A stretch of 64,000 bases of DNA, from positions 1 to 64,000 of the forward strand of contig JAHBTP010000001.1 in NCBI GenBank assembly GCA_019638485.1, given 5' to 3'. A program made the translations under genes and the position numbers. Positions within the stretch are counted from its first letter, which is position 1; each line of letters opens with the position of its first letter. Below the pieces are notes generated by a model that worked only from the letters and a program-made list of their open reading frames with translations, made no database searches and was not told the DNA's origin. This DNA comes from Ferruginibacter sp. (GTDB lineage Bacteria > Bacteroidota > Bacteroidia > Chitinophagales > Chitinophagaceae). Below are positions 58,457 through 64,000 of this stretch, piece by piece.

Positions 58457-59700
58457 TGAGTTCTTCAGTTGCCATAGAAAATGCTTTTGATATTGGGCAA
58501 GTACGCAATTTATTTCCTGTGCTTAAAAGGGAAGTAAAAGGTAAGCCATTGGTTTATTTAGATAATGCAGCTACTACGCAGAAGCCGCAAATGGTAATTG
58601 ATGGTTTGGTTGCATATTATTCGGGATATAATGCGAATATTCATCGAGGTATTCATACTTTGGCAGAGGAGGCAACAGCGGCTTATGAGCAAGCCAGACA
58701 TAAGGCTGCGAAATTTATACATGCGGAATCAACAGATGAAGTAATTTTTACCAGAGGTACAACTGAGGGAATAAATCTTGTTGCATCCACTTGGGGGAGA
58801 AGGAATATATCGAATGGTGATATCGTTCTTATTTCCGGTATGGAGCACCATTCCAATATTGTACCCTGGCAAATTTTAATAGAAGAGAAGGGTGGTGTAT
58901 TAGAAGTGATTCCTGTTTTAGATTCGGGGGAATTAGACATGGATGCGTTTAGGAGGTTGATTCAGCATAATCCGAAATTAGTTGCCATTAATCATGCTTC
59001 GAATGCGCTGGGGACGGTGAATCCGGTTAAGGAAATAACTTCTATCAGTCATGATGCAGGAGCAGTGGTGTTGATAGATGGAGCGCAATCAGTTGCTCAT
59101 TTGGAAATAGATGTTCAGGCATTAGATGTAGATTTTTATTCATTCTCTTCGCATAAGATGTATGGTCCTACCGGGGTTGGTGTATTGTATGGGAAGCGTA
59201 ATTTATTAGAAGCAATGCCACCTTATCAGGGTGGTGGAGAGATGATAAAAGAGGTGTCGTTTGCGAAGACGACCTATAATGAATTGCCTTATAAATATGA
59301 GGCAGGTACACCAAACATTGCTGATGTAATTTCATTTGGGTTAGCTATAGATTTTATAAATAGTTTGGGTAAGCGTAATATTTATGCGCATGAGAAAAGT
59401 TTATTGGAATATGGAACTTCTTTATTAAAAGAGATTGATGGATTGCAGATAATAGGGGAGGCGCAAGAGAAATTGGGGGTGATATCATTTATAATAGAGG
59501 GGATTCATCCTCAGGATATTGGGATATTATTAGATAATGCAGGAGTTGCTATAAGGACCGGGCATCATTGTACTCAGCCTTTGATGGAGAGGTTTAAAAT
59601 TCCGGGAACGAGCAGGGCTTCATTTGCAGTGTATAATACGATGGGTGAAATAGATGTTTTAGTACAGGGAATTAAGAAGGCTGTAAAATTATTAATATAA
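58456..59700 (+). CDS. sufS: Cysteine desulfurase SufS
   Basis: 414 residues, class V aminotransferase fold. PLP Lys is in FSSHKMYGPTGVGVLYG (about 232-248), the His stacking on PLP in GMEHHSNIVPW (about 130-140) and the catalytic Cys in RTGHHCTQPLM (about 371-381). It takes sulfur from cysteine and passes it to SufE. Its end overlaps sufE, so the two are coupled. Confidence 0.96.
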   Translation: MSSSVAIENAFDIGQVRNLFPVLKREVKGKPLVYLDNAATTQKPQMVIDGLVAYYSGYNANIHRGIHTLAEEATAAYEQARHKAAKFIHAESTDEVIFTRGTTEGINLVASTWGRRNISNGDIVLISGMEHHSNIVPWQILIEEKGGVLEVIPVLDSGELDMDAFRRLIQHNPKLVAINHASNALGTVNPVKEITSISHDAGAVVLIDGAQSVAHLEIDVQALDVDFYSFSSHKMYGPTGVGVLYGKRNLLEAMPPYQGGGEMIKEVSFAKTTYNELPYKYEAGTPNIADVISFGLAIDFINSLGKRNIYAHEKSLLEYGTSLLKEIDGLQIIGEAQEKLGVISFIIEGIHPQDIGILLDNAGVAIRTGHHCTQPLMERFKIPGTSRASFAVYNTMGEIDVLVQGIKKAVKLLI

Positions 59701-60143
59701 TGTCTGGTTTGAATAATTCGATTAATGAGGCTGAGGCTGAAATAATTGAAGCTTTTTCTTTTTTGGAAACTTGGGATGAAAAGTATGAGTATATAATTGA
59801 GTTGGGGAAGAGGTTGCCAGTATTAGAAGACAAGCACAAGTTGGAAGAGAATATAGTTAGGGGTTGTCAATCTACGGTATGGTTATGGGCAAGAGAAGAA
59901 GATGGGATAATTTATTTTGAAGCGGATAGTGATGCGATAATAGTGAAAGGATTAGTGAGTATGTTAATAAAGGTATTATCGGGAAGACGTGCAGAGGATA
60001 TTATTTCGGCGCAGTTATCATTTATAGATAAGATAGGCATGACATCTCATTTGGCACAGACGAGGTCTAATGGTTTGTTGGCGATGGTGAAGCAGATGAA
60101 GCATTATGCGATTGCGTATCAATTAAAACATACAAAACAATAG
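59700..60143 (+). CDS. sufE: Sulfur acceptor SufE
   Basis: 147 residues. The acceptor Cys is in IVRGCQSTVWL (about 48-58). LETWDEKYEYIIELGKRLP near the start and TRSNGLLAMVKQMK at the end match SufE. It receives persulfide from SufS and hands it to SufB. Confidence 0.95.
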   Translation: MSGLNNSINEAEAEIIEAFSFLETWDEKYEYIIELGKRLPVLEDKHKLEENIVRGCQSTVWLWAREEDGIIYFEADSDAIIVKGLVSMLIKVLSGRRAEDIISAQLSFIDKIGMTSHLAQTRSNGLLAMVKQMKHYAIAYQLKHTKQ

Positions 60144-60147
60144 ACAG

Positions 60148-60456
60148 ATGGAGACGACACCATTATATGATAAGGTAATTGAGGCGATAATGACAGTATA
60201 TGATCCGGAATTACCTGTAAACATTTATGATTTAGGGCTGATATATTCTGTGGACATATTACCGGTTAATAATGTTCAGATAGTGATGACTTTGACTGCA
60301 CCTGGTTGTGCTGCTGCTCAGAGTTTACCTGTTGAGGTAGATCAGAAGGTTAGAGAGGTTGAAGGGGTGAATGACGTTCATGTTAGTGTAACATGGAATC
60401 CGCCATGGGAGAAGGAGATGATGTCTGAAGCGGCACGTTTAGAATTAGGATTTTAA
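60148..60456 (+). CDS. DUF59 (MIP18/PaaD-like) Fe-S maturation protein
   Basis: 102 residues. The DUF59 domain is clear: IMTVYDPELPVNIYDLGLIYSVDI (about 13-36) and MTLTAPGCAAAQSLPVEVDQKV (about 50-71), with Cys57 in APGCAAAQ, and VTWNPPWEKEMMSEAARLELGF at the end. Proteins of this family take part in late Fe-S assembly or carriage (SufT/MIP18 group). Position in the suf operon supports that role. Confidence 0.9.
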   Translation: METTPLYDKVIEAIMTVYDPELPVNIYDLGLIYSVDILPVNNVQIVMTLTAPGCAAAQSLPVEVDQKVREVEGVNDVHVSVTWNPPWEKEMMSEAARLELGF

Positions 60457-60466
60457 TTAAGCAAAT

Positions 60467-60922
60467 ATGAAGATTTCTTCACAAGAGGAGTATGGATTAC
60501 GAGTTTTACTTCGTATAGCATCATGCAAGGATGCGGAGGGGATTAGTATACCTCAGTTGAGTGAGGCTGAGGGTTTGAGTAGTCATTATGTAGCCAAGTT
60601 AACGCGAAGTCTTCGTTTAGCAGATATTATTAAGAGTACGCCAGGAAGTAAGGGTGGTTATTTACTAGCTCGTTCTGCCAGTGATATTATCATACGTGAT
60701 GTGTTAGCTGAGTTGGGCGGAGTGATGTTTGATAAGGGATTTTGTGGTCGTCATAATGGGATTGCGAATTTGTGTACCAATTCAGTTAATTGCTCAGTTC
60801 GTTCGTTATGGCGAGTTGTACAGGTTACTGTAGATCGGTTGTTAAGTAAGATTACGTTGGAGGATTTGTTAAGTTCTGAAAAGGATTCACTTCATGTTTT
60901 GAATTCGTTAGTGGAGGTTTAG
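60467..60922 (+). CDS. Rrf2-family (IscR-like) transcriptional regulator
   Basis: 151 residues. A winged helix-turn-helix covers about 1-75 (SSQEEYGLRVLLRIAS, ISIPQLSEAEGLSSHYVAKLTRSLRLADII, STPGSKGGYLLAR). Three cysteines, Cys93, Cys103 and Cys109, are placed like the [2Fe-2S] ligands of IscR but with wider first spacing (C-x9-C-x5-C instead of C-x5-C-x5-C). It is the last gene of the suf operon and probably senses Fe-S status and represses the operon through the inverted repeat at 54805-54826. Confidence 0.88.
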   Translation: MKISSQEEYGLRVLLRIASCKDAEGISIPQLSEAEGLSSHYVAKLTRSLRLADIIKSTPGSKGGYLLARSASDIIIRDVLAELGGVMFDKGFCGRHNGIANLCTNSVNCSVRSLWRVVQVTVDRLLSKITLEDLLSSEKDSLHVLNSLVEV

Positions 60923-60957
60923 GGTGTGTATTAAGCCTACTATTTTATGCCTTTATA

Positions 60958-61843
60958 CGATTATCCATAATAGCCCCGTAAAGCACCATTTTGGGTAATT
61001 GATTGATGATTAGATAGTTATGAGATTTGTAAAAAATCTTCTGACTATGTTTACTTGTATTTCTTTTCCTCAATTTTTTAGGAAGTTTCAAACTGATGAT
61101 GATTGTAAAGCCTATTTATTTTATTTAAAATGGCATAAAGGATTTAATTGTTCTCGCTGTAATCATCAGAAATATTGGAAAGGGCGGTTACCATTTCATG
61201 TTCGTTGTTGTGCTTGTGGTTTTGATGAATCAGTTTGTTCCAGAACTATTTTTTCCCGTATCAAGTTTCCATTGGTTACTGCATTTCAGATGGCATTTAA
61301 AATTTCAACTTGTAAGAGTGGTATCTCGTCACTTGAGCTATCTCGTGAATTTGGCATTAATTCTAAGACTGCTTGGTTATTTAAACGAAAGGTTCAAGAG
61401 TCAATGGGAATGCTCCTTTCCCGGAATGCTGGCCGTTGTGAAGAAAGGTTGTGGATAGACGGCTTGAGTATTAATCGAGGAGACATTAATTTGAATGGAA
61501 TCCAGAAGGTATCGGTTAGAATTTCAAATTTTCAATTAGATAATTTTCCGGCTGTCATTTATCGCTTCGAGGAGGATTATAAGGATGAAAAGATTTCCTG
61601 CAATCTATCCCATGGAAAATTTATAGATCAGGGAGCTGATTTAAGATTATGGAACTTTAAGGTTTGGCTAATGGGTGTTCATCATCATTGCTCTGCTAAA
61701 TATCTACAAGGTTATTTATATGAGTTCTTTTTTAGGTCCATTTTTCATAAAAACCCCGGTGAAGCTTTTTACTGGTTGATTAGTGGTTTTTTAGGAGGTA
61801 AAAGCCATTCAATTGAGGTAAACGGGCATAATATGGATAATCG
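60958..61843. mobile_element. IS1595-like insertion remnant with inverted ends
   Basis: CGATTATCCATA begins the left end (60958-60969), with AATAGCCCCG following. Its inverse TATGGATAATCG ends the right side (61832-61843), preceded by CGGGCATAA. Identity is perfect over 12 bp and imperfect over about 20. The enclosed gene is an IS1595-type transposase. No target-site duplication was seen outside these repeats, and the gene reads past the right repeat, so the true borders are uncertain. Confidence 0.45.
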
Positions 61844-61856
61844 AGGGATTATTTAG
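61020..61856 (+). CDS. IS1595/ISXO2-type transposase, degenerate
   Basis: 278 residues (an alternative ATG at 61047). A zinc ribbon with CSRC and CCAC (about 44-71) and the surrounding SFPQFFRKFQTDDDCKAYLFYLKW match the N-terminal domain of ISXO2-like transposases. SGISSLELSREFGINSKTAWLFKRKVQ is the helix-turn-helix. The C-terminal GVHHHCSAKYLQGYLYEFFFR matches the family's end. Between them the catalytic DDE-type core is about 20 residues shorter than usual: the first Asp appears as IDG instead of VDE, and no clear second Asp motif is seen. It is probably inactive or domesticated. The last residues are encoded by the right inverted repeat. Confidence 0.7.
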   Translation: MRFVKNLLTMFTCISFPQFFRKFQTDDDCKAYLFYLKWHKGFNCSRCNHQKYWKGRLPFHVRCCACGFDESVCSRTIFSRIKFPLVTAFQMAFKISTCKSGISSLELSREFGINSKTAWLFKRKVQESMGMLLSRNAGRCEERLWIDGLSINRGDINLNGIQKVSVRISNFQLDNFPAVIYRFEEDYKDEKISCNLSHGKFIDQGADLRLWNFKVWLMGVHHHCSAKYLQGYLYEFFFRSIFHKNPGEAFYWLISGFLGGKSHSIEVNGHNMDNRGII

Positions 61857-61895
61857 AGAATAAATGCTAAAATTTTTAGTATTTTTATACTTGCT

Positions 61896-63044
61896 ATGCA
61901 ACTGCCTTATAGAATAATCTCACATTTCGATCTTGACTCTTTCTTCGTATCTGTTGAATGCCTTAAAAATAATCAACTACAAGGAAAACCACTACTTATT
62001 GGAGGCAAATCAGATCGGGCTGTAGTAGCCGCATGTAGTTATGAAGCCCGAAGATTTGGTATTCATTCAGCTATGCCAATGAAACTGGCACGCCGCCTAT
62101 GTCCTCATGCTATTATTCTACAAGGAGATTTTGAAAACTATTGCAAGTTTTCTGATATGGTCACTGATATTATTAGCGAAAAGGTACCTGAGTTTGAAAA
62201 AGCATCTATTGATGAGTTTTATGTTAACCTTACCGGAATGGATAAATACTTTGGATGTGAAAAATTTACAAGAGAACTGAAACAGCTTATTGTGCGTGAA
62301 ACCGGGCTACCAATTTCGTATGGTATATCAACAAACAAATTGGTAAGTAAAGTAGCAACAGATGAGGCTAAACCTAATGGTCAGCTTCAAATCCCTTTTG
62401 GGAAAGAAAAATTATTTCTAGCACCATTACCGGTAAAAAAAATGCCTATGATTGGTGAGAAAACAGGAGAAGTATTAAAACGCCTTGGTGTTCGATTTAT
62501 TCACACGTTAGCCGAAATGCCAATAGAAATGCTTGAAAGTGTATTAGGTAAAACAGGTATTGAACTTTGGCATAGAGCAAATGGTATTGATGATACACTT
62601 GTTATGCCTTATCGGGAGCAAAAAGGAATTAGTACTGAGTCAACTTTTGAAACAGATACTACTAATCTTGATTTCTTGCAGAGATGCTTGGTGAATATGG
62701 TGCAAAAGATTGCATTTGAACTACGACAACAAAATCGCTTAACCGGTACCGTTATAGTAAAAATACGTTATGCCAATTTTGATACGGTTACTAAGCAGGT
62801 TGGAATTCCCTATACTTGTTCAGATCATTTACTAATTCCACGGATAAAGCATTTGTTTGAGCTATTGTATAACAAGCGAATGTTAGTTCGTCTTATAGGG
62901 GTGCGTTTTACTCATCTTATACCCGGAAATCATCAAATAAATATGTTTGAAGACACTTGTGAATCAATTCAGTTGTATCAAACTATAGATAATATTAATC
63001 GTAAGTATGGAAAAGGGGCTGTTGTAAGAAGCGGTGGCTTGTAA
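61896..63044 (+). CDS. dinB: DNA polymerase IV (Y family)
   Basis: 382 residues. The catalytic motifs are HFDLDSFFVSVE (about 9-20, first Asp) and KASIDEFYVNLTG (about 104-116, Asp-Glu). Also present: GISTNKLVSKVATDEAKPNGQ (about 145-165) and the helix-hairpin-helix KMPMIGEKTGEVLKRLGV. The little-finger domain (about 245-350) follows. It lacks an obvious C-terminal clamp motif of the QxxLF kind, although INMFED near 350 may serve. It performs error-prone lesion bypass. A DnaE-like gene follows 10 bp later, so they form a mutagenesis-type operon. Confidence 0.95.
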   Translation: MQLPYRIISHFDLDSFFVSVECLKNNQLQGKPLLIGGKSDRAVVAACSYEARRFGIHSAMPMKLARRLCPHAIILQGDFENYCKFSDMVTDIISEKVPEFEKASIDEFYVNLTGMDKYFGCEKFTRELKQLIVRETGLPISYGISTNKLVSKVATDEAKPNGQLQIPFGKEKLFLAPLPVKKMPMIGEKTGEVLKRLGVRFIHTLAEMPIEMLESVLGKTGIELWHRANGIDDTLVMPYREQKGISTESTFETDTTNLDFLQRCLVNMVQKIAFELRQQNRLTGTVIVKIRYANFDTVTKQVGIPYTCSDHLLIPRIKHLFELLYNKRMLVRLIGVRFTHLIPGNHQINMFEDTCESIQLYQTIDNINRKYGKGAVVRSGGL

Positions 63045-63054
63045 TTAAATAAAT

Positions 63055-64000
63055 ATGTATCTGAATTGTAAGACATATTTTTCTTTCCGTTATGGTGTAA
63101 TGTCGGCGGCTAAATTGGTAGAACTAGCTGATGAGTATGGTGTACAAGCATTGGCATTAACAAATATTAATTGTACTGCTGACCATTGGACGTTTTATCA
63201 TGAATGTTTGAAGGTAGGCATATCCCCTGTGTTAGGTGTGGAAATTAGAAATGGTGATGAGTTGATGTATATCATATTAGCTCAGAATTTAGAAGGAGTA
63301 TATTGTATTAATGATTATTTGTCAACTTTTTTGCAGCAGCAGAAACCATTTCCCGCTAAATGTTTGTTACAGCAGTCTGTTTGGGTTATTTATCCGTTTA
63401 AGCATAGGGCACTGGCTACTGAATTTCATGAATGGGTTGGTGTGCAACCGCAAGAGAGTACGTTGTTGTTTTCGATGCGGAGTTTGTTGTCAAAGTGTGT
63501 TATCCTACAACCGGTAACTGTAATAAATAAACGAAGTTATAACCTGCATCGGCTTCTACGTGCTATAGATAAGAATATCTTGCTGAGTAAACAACAATTA
63601 CAGCATATTGCCAAAACTACTGAGGTGTTTATGCCGGCCGATCAGTTGCTTAAATCGTTTAGTCTTTATCCGCAAATAATTACAGCTACATTTAAATTAC
63701 TCGAGAGTTGTTCCTATAATCTTGATAGTCACAGTTCGAAGAATAAAATGTATTATTCTTCTTCATTGAGTAGTGATTCTATTTTATTGGAAAAGCTGGC
63801 AATTGATGGCTTGTATAAACGCTATGGGAAAAAGAATAAAATCGCGTTTGAACGAGTTCAAAAAGAACTTGAAGTAATTAACAGACTTGAGTTCAATGCG
63901 TATTTTCTCATAGCATGGGATGTTGTACGCTATGCACAAAGCCGTAGCTTTTATTATGTTGGACGAGGAAGTGGTGCTAACTCCATTGTAGCCTATTGTT
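63055..64000 (+). CDS. DnaE-like DNA polymerase III alpha subunit, N-terminal part
   Basis: At least 315 codons, open to the window end. The N-terminus MYLNCKTYFSFRYGVMSAAKLVELADEYGVQALALTNIN is a PHP domain, but the metal-binding His and Asp residues of an active PHP (HxH, TDH) are replaced (NCK, TNI). The C-terminal part visible has FERVQKELEVINRLEFNAYFLIAWDVVRYAQ and GRGSGANSIVAYC, the start of the DnaE palm region. Coupled to dinB it resembles the DnaE2-type error-prone polymerase of SOS cassettes. The catalytic aspartates lie beyond the window, so activity cannot be checked. Confidence 0.85.
   Translation, partial: MYLNCKTYFSFRYGVMSAAKLVELADEYGVQALALTNINCTADHWTFYHECLKVGISPVLGVEIRNGDELMYIILAQNLEGVYCINDYLSTFLQQQKPFPAKCLLQQSVWVIYPFKHRALATEFHEWVGVQPQESTLLFSMRSLLSKCVILQPVTVINKRSYNLHRLLRAIDKNILLSKQQLQHIAKTTEVFMPADQLLKSFSLYPQIITATFKLLESCSYNLDSHSSKNKMYYSSSLSSDSILLEKLAIDGLYKRYGKKNKIAFERVQKELEVINRLEFNAYFLIAWDVVRYAQSRSFYYVGRGSGANSIVAYC

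Noticed and set aside
63311..63517. 68-residue plus-strand gene
   Set aside because: It lies in another frame inside the dnaE-like gene, which is open from 63055 to the window end and has clear polymerase motifs.

Overview
The window is a low-GC (roughly 36-38 %) chromosome segment from a member of the phylum Bacteroidota, most likely from the Chitinophagales/Sphingobacteriales side. Three things support this. Promoters are of the Bacteroidota -33/-7 type (TTG/TTTG, about 18-22 bp, TAnnTTTG). S16 carries a long acidic/lysine-rich C-terminal tail. The genes are arranged in the Bacteroidota way: short NuoG, ExbB-ExbD-ExbD-TonB, an RRM protein, a DUF4836-like lipoprotein, and a SUF operon ending in an Rrf2 regulator. 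The exact family cannot be fixed from this sequence.

Layout. 1-460: end of an rRNA operon (23S 3' end, 5S, terminator). 470-2660: a decayed accessory stretch with remnants of an acetyltransferase, an AMP-forming ligase and a possible TetR regulator, an intact SDR reductase and an IS3 scrap. 2700-5400: CBS protein, RRM protein, rpsF-rpsR-rplI and rpsT. 5546-11019: sucA-ffh and rpsP-rimM. 11026-19799 (minus strand): two pseudouridine synthases, a Spy-like protein, rlmN, an ABC permease/ATPase pair, a DUF4836-like lipoprotein, hisS and a low-molecular-weight phosphatase. 19943-22858: small membrane protein, PstS-like lipoprotein, TPR protein. 22985-36329: a complete 14-gene nuo operon (A to N) behind a clear promoter. 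36369-40848: MacB/FtsX-type permease and the exbB-exbD-exbD-tonB energy-transduction set. 41005-42435: mnmE.

42418-50124: a 7.7-kb integrative element inserted in the 3' end of mnmE. It carries a tyrosine recombinase, HTH/excisionase-like proteins, an ORF6N protein, a DUF3987 primase/helicase-like protein, a zinc-finger primase-like protein and a hicAB module whose toxin gene is internally deleted. No relaxase or capsid gene is visible. It has duplicated att sites, duplicated recombinase-arm-like tandem repeats, a 14-bp palindrome near the left end, a 16-bp palindrome at the hicA promoter, and a large palindrome built from TGCA-containing units.

50196-54201: dsdA, pepD and a secreted CbiX-like chelatase gene interrupted by an in-frame amber codon. 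54202-54845: long intergenic region with a GC-rich structured segment and a palindromic operator in front of the SUF operon. 54846-60922: sufB-C-D-S-E, a DUF59 protein and an IscR-like Rrf2 regulator. 60958-61856: a degenerate IS1595-type transposase gene. 61896-64000: dinB followed by a dnaE-like polymerase gene that runs off the window.

The most striking cross-cutting pattern is promoter placement. At rimM, rlmN, the phosphatase gene, sufB and hicA a perfect TAnnTTTG box lies exactly 4 nt before the ATG (5 nt at mnmE), which predicts leaderless mRNAs. The most interesting single locus is the mnmE-targeting element.
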